Positions 18,036 through 27,683 are shown, numbered from the stretch's first letter. The stretch is DNA of 64,000 nucleotides from Desulfobulbaceae bacterium UBA2775 (GCA_002352445.1 DEIL01000020.1:5132-69131), one strand, 5' to 3'. Program-made: numbers and translations. The notes: generated by a model not told the origin, from the letters alone.

Positions 18036-18629
18036 TCAGCAACAAGGCTCAATAACCCCGTAGTATCGAAGCATCTCCAGGAGTTCATGCAGAGGCAGCC
18101 CCACAACATTAGAGTAGGATCCTTCGATAGTTTTGACGAGGAAGGCTCCTTTACCCTGAATGCCATATGCCCCGGCTTTATCGATCCACTCTCCGCTGCC
18201 AACGTAAGCCCTGGCTGTCCGTTCATCAAAATCGGCAAACCGCACTTTTGTTTCAGTAAGACGATGACTAACTACGTTCTTCCCTGCATGGGAGAGACAT
18301 ATCCCTGTCAAAACCTTATGCTCTCTACCGCTGAGAGACATCAACATGGACACAGCGTCTTTCTTATCCACCGGTTTGCCAAGGATCTGCTGCCCCAGGT
18401 AAACCACGGTATCACCGGCAATAACCCAGCTTCTAGTATAATTTTCAGTGGCAGCAGCAGCCTTTTCCCGGGCCATCCGCACCACGAATGCATCCGCATC
18501 TTCACCCGTAAAAGGAGTTTCATTTATCGTCACAGCACACACTGTAAAGCTCAAGCCAAGGTCATCCAGGTAATGGCGTCTCCTCGGTGAACCGGATGCC
18601 AAAATTATCGGCTCATTATTAACAAACAT
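18036..18629 (-). CDS. maf: Maf-family nucleoside triphosphate pyrophosphatase
   Basis: 197 residues, typical length. Maf/YhdE proteins hydrolyse dTTP, UTP or modified nucleotides to monophosphates (house-cleaning). Signature blocks are IILASGSPRRRHYL at the N-terminus, ETPFTGEDADAFVVRMAREKA, IAGDTVVYLG, ILGKPVDKKDAVSML and DKAGAYGIQGKGA. All are intact. The same strand order (maf, HEAT/PilZ, primase-like) suggests a transcript, though 141 bp separate maf from the next gene. Confidence 0.93.
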   Translation of the reverse strand: MFVNNEPIILASGSPRRRHYLDDLGLSFTVCAVTINETPFTGEDADAFVVRMAREKAAAATENYTRSWVIAGDTVVYLGQQILGKPVDKKDAVSMLMSLSGREHKVLTGICLSHAGKNVVSHRLTETKVRFADFDERTARAYVGSGEWIDKAGAYGIQGKGAFLVKTIEGSYSNVVGLPLHELLEMLRYYGVIEPCC

Positions 18630-18666
18630 CTTTTTGAATATGCACCATCACTCCTTCAGTCTCTAT

Positions 18667-18687
18667 CTAACACCCATGAAATGAATT
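18667..18687 (+). repeat. 21-bp dispersed repeat, copy 1
   Basis: A 21-bp sequence containing TAACACCCATGAAATGAAT, found again perfectly in inverted orientation at 26321-26341. It lies in the spacer between the maf start and the DUF362 gene end. Confidence 0.6.
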
Positions 18688-18838
18688 ATACAGCGATGAC
18701 ACCGCTACACTGTTATGAACAGTAAAGACTTCTTTCATTTTCCTGTATCTCTTTTATATCAAATTATAGACAGTAATAACAAGGCACTATTGTCATGGAA
18801 TGAAAATAGAGAGTCATATCACCGTTTTTAATAAAAAT

Positions 18839-19774
18839 TTACTGACGGATTGAGACCAAGGCTCTTTTCACCATTCCGCTAAAAAACCTGAAAGGATTAA
18901 AACGGACCGGGTGGAGAACTTCAGGAGCGAGAAACCCGGACCCGGAGAAATCAGCTGGTGACAGCAGAGGAAAGTGTATTCTGTCAATTTCACTCCCACC
19001 AAATCCCCTGTCATTTGCAACTCTCCAGAGAGGGCTTTTTGATTTTTCCAACTCAAGCAGCTCAAGCAGGACGGTATCCAGTCCAACCGGGCATTTGGCC
19101 CCGCCAATACAGTTCAGCTGCAAAGGTCGCCCGGCAAGAGGGCCGGATATGTGCATGGCAGTAATACCATCTGCCAGGTGGAGGGCTGGAGGTAACAGTT
19201 CTATAAGGTCAAGTATGATACCGGCAAACCTGTCCTGGGAATCACCCTGACTCATATGGAGCAGCGCTTTGTTCATTCCTTTGACAATGCCAAAAATATT
19301 TTTTGTCGCTAAGGTGACAAACATCTGGTTATGAGCCTTCACTTTCGAAAGATTAATAAAAAAGTCACATTCCAGTGCTTCCCTGGCAACGTCAACGGTC
19401 ACGCCGCTCGCAAGAGTTTTCTTCACAGAGGTAGAAAAATTAACATATTTTACATCCAGTCCTGCAGTCGCCTCAATAATTCCCCGCCGCTTACATACAG
19501 AAACCGTACTGCCAATTGCAGGTGAATCACCAATACGAACAGCAGCACCCTGGTCGAGAAACCAGGCGGCGACTCCGGCAATAAATTCACTATGGGTGCA
19601 GGCAATAGATGGTCCCCTGCCACTTATAAGGTTCGGTTTCAGCAACACAACAGTGCCATGCAAGGGATGACCAAATTCCAGATACCTGACGACCTCATCA
19701 ACCATCGAGCAAATAGTTGACCTTTCGTAATGAAAACAACGTTGCAATACGACCTGTAGCGCCACATTACTCAT
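18839..19774 (-). CDS. DUF362-domain protein without ferredoxin domain
   Basis: 311 residues. DUF362 hallmarks include VVLLKPNLISGRGPS near the N-terminus, THSEFIAGVAAWFLDQGA, GDSPAIGS, FINLSKVKAHNQMFVTLATKNIFG and LADGITAMHISGP. Members are of unknown biochemical role, often fused to a 4Fe-4S ferredoxin; that domain is absent here. No clear ribosome-binding site. It lies downstream of the serA gene and the candidate small RNA on the same strand. Confidence 0.8.
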   Translation of the reverse strand: MSNVALQVVLQRCFHYERSTICSMVDEVVRYLEFGHPLHGTVVLLKPNLISGRGPSIACTHSEFIAGVAAWFLDQGAAVRIGDSPAIGSTVSVCKRRGIIEATAGLDVKYVNFSTSVKKTLASGVTVDVAREALECDFFINLSKVKAHNQMFVTLATKNIFGIVKGMNKALLHMSQGDSQDRFAGIILDLIELLPPALHLADGITAMHISGPLAGRPLQLNCIGGAKCPVGLDTVLLELLELEKSKSPLWRVANDRGFGGSEIDRIHFPLLSPADFSGSGFLAPEVLHPVRFNPFRFFSGMVKRALVSIRQ

Positions 19775-19811
19775 GGTAGAAAAATAATATTTTGACAGGA
19801 AAGGGAAGTGA

Positions 19812-19880
19812 AAAAAGAAAAACCGAACCCACAGAGAGAGTTCGGTTTTTCAAGGAGAAAAGAGAGAAGAGATAAAGCAT
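19812..19880 (-). ncRNA. Candidate sigma-54-driven small RNA with pyrimidine-rich leader
   Basis: A sigma-54-type promoter (19890-19905) predicts a start near 19879 on the minus strand. An intrinsic terminator follows at 19850-19818, so a discrete transcript of about 65-70 nt is predicted. Its first half is almost entirely C/U (CUUUAUCUCUUCUCUC, then UUUUCUCCUUG) and is complementary to Shine-Dalgarno sequences such as CAAGGAGAA. There is no open reading frame. Such a layout (pyrimidine-rich seed plus terminator stem) is typical of antisense regulators of translation initiation. Alternative: the region is merely the serA 3' end plus the DUF362 leader. Confidence 0.4.
19818..19850 (-). terminator. 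Intrinsic terminator
   Basis: 11-bp perfect stem (AAAAACCGAAC / GTTCGGTTTTT) with an 11-nt loop. On the minus strand it is followed by a second T-run. It would end transcripts coming from serA or from the candidate small-RNA promoter, before the DUF362 gene. Confidence 0.8.
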
Positions 19881-19889
19881 AATTATTGA

Positions 19890-19905
19890 TGCATATCATG
19901 TGCCA
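19890..19905 (-). promoter_or_regulatory. Predicted sigma-54 (-24/-12) promoter
   Basis: Minus-strand TGGCACATGATATGCA matches the consensus TGGCAC-N5-TTGCW at all but one position, with the invariant GG and GC correctly spaced. A sigma-54 activator of the NtrC type is encoded in this window at 33224-34588, though no link between them is shown. Confidence 0.5.
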
Positions 19906-20104
19906 ACTCAACAATAAAACACCAAAGAATGTAAATCCGGCATCTTACAGAGACAAAGAAAACAAAAAGCCACTCTAATGACTGAAAAAAGATACAACTT
20001 TTTATACCTCCGTCATAAAAATGACCAAACCTTGACACTCTTGCACAAAAACAGGGTGATAGGAGTCTAATTTTTTTAACAGCCTCTGACTTACAATAGT
20101 ACGG

Positions 20105-21289
20105 CTACACTGCAAAGGTGATCAAGCGAGTGCGTATAACATCCTTATTTTTCTCTATTTTCTCTACAATAACCGCAGGTATTTCCGATTCCACATCAAT
20201 TATATTATACCCCATAACTCCATTAGACTGGTTCAAATAACTGGCAATATTCACACTTTGCTTTCCGAAAATATTGGATACCAAAGCAATCATCCCAGGG
20301 ACATCCCTGTTGATCACAATTAGTCGTGAATGCGTCTTATCGGTTGGAATCGATTCGATATTAGGAAAGTTAACACTATGAACAACATTACCATATTTCA
20401 GATATGTTGACAGCTCCTTGACCGCCATGATTGCACATGTCTCCTCAGATTCGGATGTGGATGCACCCAGATGCGGGGTCATCAAAATTTTAGGATGCCC
20501 GATGATGGCGGGGGTGGGGAAGTCACAGAGATATGCTTCAAGATAATCAGAGTCAAGGGCTTGAAGAACTGCTTCCTCATCTACAATCGGTCCTCTTGAA
20601 TAATTGATGAGTACCGCTCCCTTTTTCATTCTATTTATAAAGTCACTATCTACAAAATTACGGGTCTGGTCATTGAGCGGGAGATGAAGACTGACCATAT
20701 CAGCATCATTCACAGCATCTTTGAGTGACCTGCAGACACGCACCTCCGGGGAAAGCTGATGAATATTGGCAAGAGCCGGTGCAGGATCAAAGCCATTCAC
20801 ATTCATATGCCTGTAAATGCCTCCATTTGCCAGTCTCACTCCAATCTGACCAAGCCCTACAACCCCAAGAGTCTTGCCTGCTATCTCCTCACCCCTGAAA
20901 ACAGCCTTCCTTGCCTCTACCTCACTGTTCACTTTGTCGGGATCCAGGACCGCGAGGGATTTACAAAAATCTATCCCTCTGTATATATTCCTTTTCCACA
21001 CCCCGATCATGGGAAACACCAGATCGACCACCGCATTGGCATTTGCTCCTGGAGTGTTGAAAACACATACACCCTTTTCCGTGGCACGATCAACGTTAAT
21101 ATTATTCGTTCCGGCTCCTGCCCTTGCAACTGCAAGCAGAGATGGATAGTCATCAACATCAAGTGGAGAGCTTCGCAAAACTATCCCGTCAGGGGACTGT
21201 TCTTCGGCCGAAACTTGAAATGAATCTGTAAACAACCGTAATCCCTCTTCTGCAATAGCATTGATCTTTCTTATCTTATACAACGACAT
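20105..21289 (-). CDS. serA: D-3-phosphoglycerate dehydrogenase
   Basis: 394 residues. Catalyses the first step of serine synthesis, oxidising 3-phosphoglycerate with NAD. Shows the 2-hydroxyacid dehydrogenase pattern: RAGAGTNNINVDRATEKGV, NAD-binding VVGLGQIGVRLA, catalytic Arg in NYSRGPIVDEEAV and the catalytic His block MTPHLGASTSESEE. A C-terminal ACT domain (about 325-392, SRLIVINRDVPGMIALVS) suggests serine feedback. AGGAGA precedes the ATG. This is the short ACT-only form, like many bacterial SerA proteins that lack the intervening ASB domain. Confidence 0.92.
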   Translation of the reverse strand: MSLYKIRKINAIAEEGLRLFTDSFQVSAEEQSPDGIVLRSSPLDVDDYPSLLAVARAGAGTNNINVDRATEKGVCVFNTPGANANAVVDLVFPMIGVWKRNIYRGIDFCKSLAVLDPDKVNSEVEARKAVFRGEEIAGKTLGVVGLGQIGVRLANGGIYRHMNVNGFDPAPALANIHQLSPEVRVCRSLKDAVNDADMVSLHLPLNDQTRNFVDSDFINRMKKGAVLINYSRGPIVDEEAVLQALDSDYLEAYLCDFPTPAIIGHPKILMTPHLGASTSESEETCAIMAVKELSTYLKYGNVVHSVNFPNIESIPTDKTHSRLIVINRDVPGMIALVSNIFGKQSVNIASYLNQSNGVMGYNIIDVESEIPAVIVEKIEKNKDVIRTRLITFAV

Positions 21290-21330
21290 GCGATTCTCCT
21301 GTTCGTCTAGATGGTGGGTGTAAAGAGATA

Positions 21331-23070
21331 TTAAAATAAAAGAACCTTATTGAATTTATGCAAACTTTTTTCACGCTCCTGCAAAATGCACACACAGCCG
21401 CTCTTGCCTGTAGTACCTAGTCCAATTCCCCGCAGAGCAGGGTCGCTCATGCGCATGAAAAAAGATTTTTTGAAAAAATGATTCCTGTTACCCTTCCTGT
21501 ATATACCACTCATTTCCTCCGGTAGACTCTTATACAGGAACCCCTTTGTTTCACGTGGCTGTTCTCTGGAATCGTCAATACAAATACATTCGGGTAAAAA
21601 CTTATGCCCGCAACGCAGCCAGTCGTACCTGAGGAATTCAAGAATAAGCTCCCTGTCCTCTCTTCCGGCCGCCAGTTCACAAAGTTTTTCAGCCATAAGT
21701 TCATGGGTCGGGGCGAGCTGAAAGAAACCACTCTCACGGCAAATATCAAGCAACTCGACAAAGAATGCGAAGATATCCTCTGAAATCGCCCTCAAATAAT
21801 ACCAAAATGAAACAAAATAGCGATTATTCATAAATTTTTCAACACATTCAGAAAACCAGTATAGCTCGCTGAGACAATCATGGCTCATCCACCTGGTTTT
21901 CAGGATAGAATATGGCGGTTCAGCACAATGGCTATATTCAAAATCGTCAATACTGTGACAGAGAGGGGTATCTGGAAGAATTTTGAGCAATCCCATCTGA
22001 ATATAATGGGCTCCCATTGCAAAGAGATCAGCAAATGATCTGGCGAAACTCTCTCTTGTTTCAAATGGCAGTCCTAAAATAAGATCAATATGGAGATGAA
22101 TGTTCTGCAAGTTTGAGAGCCGCGAAACAATGTTATGCACACGACCGGGATCGATCTTTCTCTGAACTGCTTCAAGAGTTGGTCTGTTAGTTGACTGGAT
22201 ACCAATTTCAAACTGAAAACGACCGCTTTCAAGTGTAGTCAGAAAATCAAACATCTCTTCAGTAAAACGATCAGGAGCTATCTCAAAATGAAACAGGGTA
22301 TCTCCTTCCCGGGCCGCAAGAAATTTCCAGATGGCAAGCGCCCTGCCGGAAACATCATTAAAGGTTCTGTCAACAAACCGGATAACCTTAGGACGATATC
22401 GTAGAATATCAGTTAATTCGGCTTCAACTCTGTGTAGATCTTTATGATATACACCCCGTTCACCGGCGGAGAGACAATAGGTGCAGGAAAACGGACAGCC
22501 CCTGGAACTCTCGTAATAGATATGCCTGTTTTTCAGATGGGAACCAAAATCCTCTTCCCTGTAAGGATACTCAAAGAACTGCTCCCTCATCTTGAAAAAA
22601 GATCCTTCGTAGCATGGTTTCAGGTCACCTGAAATAAGATCTTCATAGAAACCCGTGCCAACTGCCTCAATTTCGCCAATTACGATTGTACAGGAAATCG
22701 ATTTCAGCCTCTTTTTGAGGACGCCGGCCTGCGGACCTCCTATCACAATCCCGCAACCAGGCGAGCATCTGTTCAGATCCTGCACAAGCTTTTCAATAAT
22801 GCCGCTATTCCATATCGCCGCTGAAAAAAAGACATATCGAGGTTTACCGGCGGTGAGACGGAGCAGCATCTCATAGTAATTATCATTGATTATAAACTGG
22901 ACTATTTCATGACTGAAAATGGCACAGTTATTTTCCAGCTCATTTCGCACATAAAAAAGAGCGAGGCAGGAATGAGTAAACCGGCCGTTTATTCCAACAA
23001 TTCTAATCAATCCCTTTTCCATGTTTATTTGCGGTATCTGATTAATGACGGGCCCACAGAAATCGACCAC
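21331..23070 (-). CDS. B12-binding-type radical SAM protein (DUF4080 family)
   Basis: Open from a GTG at 23070; an ATG at 23022 (residue 17, MEKGLIRIVGINGRFTHS) is an equally possible start, and neither has a good ribosome-binding site. The N-terminal 150 residues form a cobalamin-binding-like Rossmann region (IVIGGPQAG, IVIGEIEAVG). The radical SAM core has its cluster motif in SSRGCPFSCTYCLSAGERG and downstream FHFEIAPDRF and FEIGIQSTN. The C-terminal DUF4080 extension is about 180 residues. Members are widespread in anaerobes with unknown substrate. Divergent from the peptidase-ChaN fusion, 140 bp away. Confidence 0.85.
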   Translation of the reverse strand: MVDFCGPVINQIPQINMEKGLIRIVGINGRFTHSCLALFYVRNELENNCAIFSHEIVQFIINDNYYEMLLRLTAGKPRYVFFSAAIWNSGIIEKLVQDLNRCSPGCGIVIGGPQAGVLKKRLKSISCTIVIGEIEAVGTGFYEDLISGDLKPCYEGSFFKMREQFFEYPYREEDFGSHLKNRHIYYESSRGCPFSCTYCLSAGERGVYHKDLHRVEAELTDILRYRPKVIRFVDRTFNDVSGRALAIWKFLAAREGDTLFHFEIAPDRFTEEMFDFLTTLESGRFQFEIGIQSTNRPTLEAVQRKIDPGRVHNIVSRLSNLQNIHLHIDLILGLPFETRESFARSFADLFAMGAHYIQMGLLKILPDTPLCHSIDDFEYSHCAEPPYSILKTRWMSHDCLSELYWFSECVEKFMNNRYFVSFWYYLRAISEDIFAFFVELLDICRESGFFQLAPTHELMAEKLCELAAGREDRELILEFLRYDWLRCGHKFLPECICIDDSREQPRETKGFLYKSLPEEMSGIYRKGNRNHFFKKSFFMRMSDPALRGIGLGTTGKSGCVCILQEREKSLHKFNKVLLF

Positions 23071-23210
23071 CCGAAACAGATACCCGCCTGGCTGACACCG
23101 TACATAATATTTATTGGCATGATGTTGTTTTTGATACTAAGGTGTATGAGACCACATTGCACACAACAAAACAACACTATTTCCCCCAAACAACAATCAG
23201 TTAATGGAAT

Positions 23211-26200
23211 ATGGTAATGTCATTGATTATAAAAATACTTTCCGTGCTCATCCTCTTATTCACAGTCTCTTTCAGTGCTGCCCCTCTGGTTCTTGCGGAA
23301 AGAGCTACAGAACAGGAAAGCTATCAGCTCTCTATTACATTTGATTTAGAAGAAAATCTGATTACAGGAACCACAAAAATAACTATCAGACCAGGCCATA
23401 ACCTCTCTCTCTCCATTGCCAGACTCACACTGACAGGTACCCTGCTGAAAGACGGAACCGGCAGGGAAAAAAACATCCTTCCAGTGAACGATATGATCAC
23501 CATACCGGCAAGTGAGATATCCCGGGAACTGTACATATCATATACCAGAAGAATATCCAATAGCCCCGAGAATATAATTTCCCCCGACGGAATCTGCCTG
23601 GTCAGCAACTGGCATCCAATACCGGATGTACCAATGGCATTCAAACTGACAGCCTCTCTGCCAGACGGTTTCATGGCGGTAACTGAAGCAGATCACTTTC
23701 CGCTACCAAAAAATGGGGATGCTGTTACCGCCGCCTTTTCTCAGCCAACCCAGGCTCTCCACTTCATTGCCGGGCCCTACGTCCATAAAAAAAGCAAGGT
23801 GAGGGAAGGACTTTTTGTTCATTCACTCTTCTTCAAAGAAGAACAACACCTTGCAAATGACTACCTGCAATCAGCCGTCCTCTTTCTAAATCGCTATGAA
23901 AAAGAAATCGGACCGTACCCCTATAACCATTATGTAATTGCCGCTAACAGGCTGCCCACCGGTTTTGCCTTCCCCGGCTTCACCCTCATTGGCCAAATGG
24001 TGCTGCGGTTGCCGTTTATCAAAGAAACTTCCCTTGGCCACGAGATCCTCCACTCCTGGTTTGGCAATAATGTCGGTGTGGATTACGCTGATGGTAACTG
24101 GTGTGAAGGTTTGACATCCTACCTTGCGGACCACAGCTACAGGGCTGAAAAAGGTGAGGGAGCAGAGGACAGAAAAGAGGCAATCCTGAATTATCTCAGT
24201 TACGTCCATGAAGATACAGTTATCCCCCTTCGGGAATTCAAATCCACCAGCCATAACCAACGTTTTGCCAAAGCCAGACGCGCCGTCGGGTATACCCGAA
24301 GTGCACTTCTTTTTCATGAACTCAAAGAAAAAATAGGGGAACAATCGTTCAAGGACGCAATTCGTCTATTCTATGCCGACAACAGTGGTAATGAAGCGAC
24401 CTGGTCGGATTTGCAGAAAAGTTTTGAAATCAGTTCAGGCCGTAAACTCGATAGTTTCTTTCAGGAAAGACTGGAAATTACGGAAATTCCATCTCTAAAG
24501 GTTGAGGAGATAGATGTTACCTTCCAGGAAGGTAAACCTGTTCTTTCATTTACTCTTCTTCAGCAGACAGAATCACCTTTTTCCCTTCTTGTCCCTATCC
24601 GTATTGAAGGTGTTAATACCACAACAACCCGCAATCAATTTATCAACGAAAAAGAAACTCGAATTTCCATGGTATTGGACAGCCGGCCGATGGAGCTTAC
24701 TATAGACCCGGAATACTCTTTTTTAAGAGAACTCCATCAACCTGAAATGACGGCTGTCTTGGCAAGATTTATGGGCGCCGAAGACAGACTTGTTATCCTT
24801 GCCTCCGAAAAAGAGCGCACAATTTATAGTTCTTTTTTGAAAACATTAGAAAAGAATGACCTGACTGTCAAATTATCAAGCAACGTCAGCAACCAGGAAC
24901 TGAGCGAAAACAGCCTGCTCTTTCTTGGAATGGATCAAAACGCGGCACGTTCTCTCTTTGGAGCACCCAACCACAAACAAGAAGGCTTCACTCTTGATGT
25001 CCGAACCAACCCGCTCAACCCTGAACACGTTGCTGTCCTGGTCTCAAGTTCAAGCAAAGTGGAAACAGACGCGGTTGCCAGGCGAATTGGTCATTATGGT
25101 AAGTACTCTTTTCTCCATTTCCTGCACGGCCGCAATCTGGAAAAAAAGATCAGTTCAACTCAGACCGGCATCCATATTGTGCTGGAAGAGTTGCCCGATG
25201 GCGGAAAAACCTCGTCAATATTATCATTTAACCACGTTATTGATGAGTTGAGTAACTCGAGGGTTATTTATGTAGGTGAAACACATACTTCATTGAGTGA
25301 CCATCTTTTGCAGCTTCGCATTATCCAGGCGTTATATGCGAAAGATCCTGATCTTGCCATCGGCATGGAGATGTTTCCGGCAGCCGTACAATCCGCCCTT
25401 GACCGTTATGTACTGAGTGAAGAAAACCTCGACGAACGAACCTTCCTTGAGGAATCTGAATATTTCAATGTGTGGCGCTATGATTACCGCTTTTTCAGGG
25501 ATATTATCAATTTTGCCAGAACCAACAAGATTCCCGTTCGCGGGCTCAATTTAGATAAAGATATTGTATCCACAGTATTCAGTACCGGCAACACCGACAG
25601 CTTGGAGGAAACCACCCTCAAGTCCCTGCCCGCAGAGCGTGATCTTGACTTACCCGGCTATAGAGAGAGACTCTCAATGATGCACACTATCCATATGGAG
25701 GGCAGCCACGGTAGTGGTAATATCAGCGGCTTTATACAGGCACAGGGATTGTGGGACGAGACCATGGCTGACAATATTGTTACTTATTTAAAAGACAATC
25801 CGAAGAGAAGAATGGTTGTTTTGGCGGGTGCACAACATAGTCGTAAAGACTCCGGTATCCCGCCCAGAGTAAAGAGGAGGTTAAATGTTGAGCAGTCATC
25901 TGTTTTGAATATCTACAGCTCATTTATTCCATCAAATCTGGCACAGGTTGCTGATTACTTTTTTCTCGCCGGTGCGTCAGACTTACCGGAAACTCCTAAA
26001 ATTGGAATCGTCCTGACTACAGTTGAGGAAGGTAATCTGGAGTATTTAGAAATCAGCCAGATAAGTCCCCATGGTAAAGCCGGTGATGCCGGTCTGCTTG
26101 AGGGCGATATCCTGAAAACGATAAACGGTTTCCAGGTCAAAGATATGGCTGATCTGCGGATAGCCATGATGGATGCTAAAGAAGGGGAAACAATTGCAGT

Positions 26201-26291
26201 CAAAGTGCTGCGTAATGACGGCAATACTCAGATGGAAAAAGCGTTTCATGTGGAACTCAGCTCTTCTCCACCTCCAATGATGCATCCCTGA
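23211..26291 (+). CDS. Secreted three-domain protein: M1-type peptidase, ChaN-like, PDZ
   Basis: 1026 residues with a Sec signal peptide (hydrophobic ILSVLILLFTVSFSAAPLVLA). Residues about 30-440 form an M1-like gluzincin domain with HEILH (277-281) and a downstream Glu in NWCEGLTSYLAD (Glu299), the spacing being one residue shorter than the classical HExxH-x18-E. Residues about 665-890 are ChaN/Tiki-like (RVIYVGETHTSLSDH, IGMEMFPAAVQ, VVLAGAQHS), a family linked to haem/iron uptake. Residues about 940-1012 are a PDZ domain. The combination suggests a periplasmic or surface protein coupling proteolysis with ligand binding. A second ATG at 23217 is possible. Confidence 0.85.
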   Translation: MVMSLIIKILSVLILLFTVSFSAAPLVLAERATEQESYQLSITFDLEENLITGTTKITIRPGHNLSLSIARLTLTGTLLKDGTGREKNILPVNDMITIPASEISRELYISYTRRISNSPENIISPDGICLVSNWHPIPDVPMAFKLTASLPDGFMAVTEADHFPLPKNGDAVTAAFSQPTQALHFIAGPYVHKKSKVREGLFVHSLFFKEEQHLANDYLQSAVLFLNRYEKEIGPYPYNHYVIAANRLPTGFAFPGFTLIGQMVLRLPFIKETSLGHEILHSWFGNNVGVDYADGNWCEGLTSYLADHSYRAEKGEGAEDRKEAILNYLSYVHEDTVIPLREFKSTSHNQRFAKARRAVGYTRSALLFHELKEKIGEQSFKDAIRLFYADNSGNEATWSDLQKSFEISSGRKLDSFFQERLEITEIPSLKVEEIDVTFQEGKPVLSFTLLQQTESPFSLLVPIRIEGVNTTTTRNQFINEKETRISMVLDSRPMELTIDPEYSFLRELHQPEMTAVLARFMGAEDRLVILASEKERTIYSSFLKTLEKNDLTVKLSSNVSNQELSENSLLFLGMDQNAARSLFGAPNHKQEGFTLDVRTNPLNPEHVAVLVSSSSKVETDAVARRIGHYGKYSFLHFLHGRNLEKKISSTQTGIHIVLEELPDGGKTSSILSFNHVIDELSNSRVIYVGETHTSLSDHLLQLRIIQALYAKDPDLAIGMEMFPAAVQSALDRYVLSEENLDERTFLEESEYFNVWRYDYRFFRDIINFARTNKIPVRGLNLDKDIVSTVFSTGNTDSLEETTLKSLPAERDLDLPGYRERLSMMHTIHMEGSHGSGNISGFIQAQGLWDETMADNIVTYLKDNPKRRMVVLAGAQHSRKDSGIPPRVKRRLNVEQSSVLNIYSSFIPSNLAQVADYFFLAGASDLPETPKIGIVLTTVEEGNLEYLEISQISPHGKAGDAGLLEGDILKTINGFQVKDMADLRIAMMDAKEGETIAVKVLRNDGNTQMEKAFHVELSSSPPPMMHP

Positions 26292-26309
26292 TGTTTTTTG
26301 TTTTCGACC

Positions 26310-26341
26310 AACACCCATGAAATTCATTTCATGGGTGTTAG
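26310..26341. repeat. Palindrome containing copy 2 of the 21-bp dispersed repeat
   Basis: 14-bp arms AACACCCATGAAAT / ATTTCATGGGTGTT separated by 2 bp, just after the stop of the peptidase-ChaN-PDZ gene. The right part (26321-26341) is the inverted copy of 18667-18687. It could serve as a terminator stem, but no T-tract follows. Confidence 0.6.
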
Positions 26342-26458
26342 ATTCACAGTATTCTCATTTCCAAAATTATAAAAATTGAGTATGAAGCACATACCATAAA
26401 AATGGCTCAGGAATAACAATAACTTTTCAAGAAATAACCCTTTTCAAAAGGAGAATCG

Positions 26459-27487
26459 ATGCATAGAATACTCGGTCTGTTTGGATTTGTTTTATTAATG
26501 TTAACTCTATCCGGAGAATCTGGAATGGCAAAATCAAAATTGAAAGATGGTCTCTACGTAGTATTTGATACATCCAAGGGTGATATCACCTGCTCCCTTG
26601 AATTTAAGAAAACCCCCCTCACGGTTGCTAACTTTGTCGGACTTGCAGAAGGAACCAAAGATCTTGGCGGCGGAGCAAAGGGCCAAAAGTTTTACGATGG
26701 TTTAAAATTTCACAGAGTTATTCCTGACTTTATGATCCAGGGCGGTTGTCCACTCGGTACAGGTACCGGTGGTCCCGGTTATACCTTCCCTGATGAATTT
26801 GACCCGGAACTCAACCATTCCCGACCAGGTGTCCTCTCCATGGCAAATTCAGGGCCGGGTACAAATGGCAGCCAGTTCTTTATAACTCATGTCCCTACCC
26901 CATGGCTGGATGGTAAACATACCGTATTCGGACATGTCGTTTCCGGCCAGGACGTGGTTGATAAAATTGAAGGCGATGACCTCCTCAACTCTGTTGAAAT
27001 TATAAGAGTAGGCAAAGAAGCAAAGACTTTTGCAAGTGATCAAAAGGCATTTGATGCACTTCTCGCAGGTTTCGAGGATAGGAATCGTGAAAGAGAACTT
27101 GAGGCAATGGAGGAGGCAATCCGCTTAATTGATGAGCGATGGCCCGATGCGATTACCACTCCATCCGGACTAAAATACGTGGTGGAAAAAGAAGGTGAGG
27201 GAGAGGCAACCCCTAAGGCCGGTCAGGTGGTAACTGTTCATTATACTGGTAAATTAATAGACGGAAAAAAATTTGACAGTTCCTACGACCGCAAACAACC
27301 AATTGATTTTCCGGTTGGTAAAGGACAGGTTATCAAGGGCTGGGATGAGGCTCTTCTGGGTATGAAAAAGGGCGAAAAGCGTGTTCTTATTATTCCGTCA
27401 GACCTTGGATATGGGCCGGCAGGACGTGGACCGATCCCGCCCAATGCGACCATGATATTTGACGTAGAACTGCTGAATTTCCAGTAA
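26459..27487 (+). CDS. Cyclophilin-FKBP fusion peptidyl-prolyl isomerase
   Basis: 342 residues with a hydrophobic N-terminal signal ([13 protein letters not shown]), so probably exported. Residues about 30-185 are a cyclophilin ([38 protein letters not shown]). A charged helical linker follows (about 195-235). Residues about 250-342 are an FKBP ([48 protein letters not shown]). Both prolyl-isomerase families in one chain are rare; dual-family immunophilins are known in a few protists and bacteria. AGGAG precedes the ATG. A chaperone for envelope proteins is plausible. Confidence 0.93.
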   Translation: MHRILGLFGFVLLMLTLSGESGMAKSKLKDGLYVVFDTSKGDITCSLEFKKTPLTVANFVGLAEGTKDLGGGAKGQKFYDGLKFHRVIPDFMIQGGCPLGTGTGGPGYTFPDEFDPELNHSRPGVLSMANSGPGTNGSQFFITHVPTPWLDGKHTVFGHVVSGQDVVDKIEGDDLLNSVEIIRVGKEAKTFASDQKAFDALLAGFEDRNRERELEAMEEAIRLIDERWPDAITTPSGLKYVVEKEGEGEATPKAGQVVTVHYTGKLIDGKKFDSSYDRKQPIDFPVGKGQVIKGWDEALLGMKKGEKRVLIIPSDLGYGPAGRGPIPPNATMIFDVELLNFQ

Positions 27488-27527
27488 AACAAATAGTCAG
27501 CAGCAACAACAAATGGTACATTATCTC

Positions 27528-27603
27528 ACCACAGAGTTCACAGAGAGCACAGAGAAAAAGCATTTCTTTTTCTCTCCTCTGTGTTCTCTGTGAGCTCTGT
27601 GGT
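27528..27603. repeat. Long imperfect hairpin, CACAGAG-type repeat
   Basis: Left arm starts ACCACAGAGTTCACAGAGAG at 27528; the right arm ends TCTCTGTGAGCTCTGTGGT at 27603. About 30 bp of each arm pair, around a U-rich centre. It lies between the convergent PPIase and trpS genes and could act as a bidirectional terminator. Similar CACAGAG-rich hairpins are recurrent intergenic elements in many bacterial genomes. Confidence 0.6.
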
Positions 27604-27648
27604 TTAAGCTCTTGAAGTTTACGCTTATCCGAAGTCTACGCTTATCTG

Positions 27649-27683
27649 TTGTTTTCTATAACAGAAATTCAGGAGTAAAATAC
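27649..27683 (+). repeat. 35-bp dispersed repeat, copy A
   Basis: Begins TTGTTTTCTATAACAG and ends GGAGTAAAATAC, finishing exactly at the complement of the trpS stop codon. Related copies lie at 33190-33224, 41647-41681 and 49460-49495. Confidence 0.55.

Noticed and set aside
26310..26341. CRISPR repeat or array
   Set aside because: Only a single palindrome and one distant copy exist; no regularly spaced repeats occur anywhere in the window.
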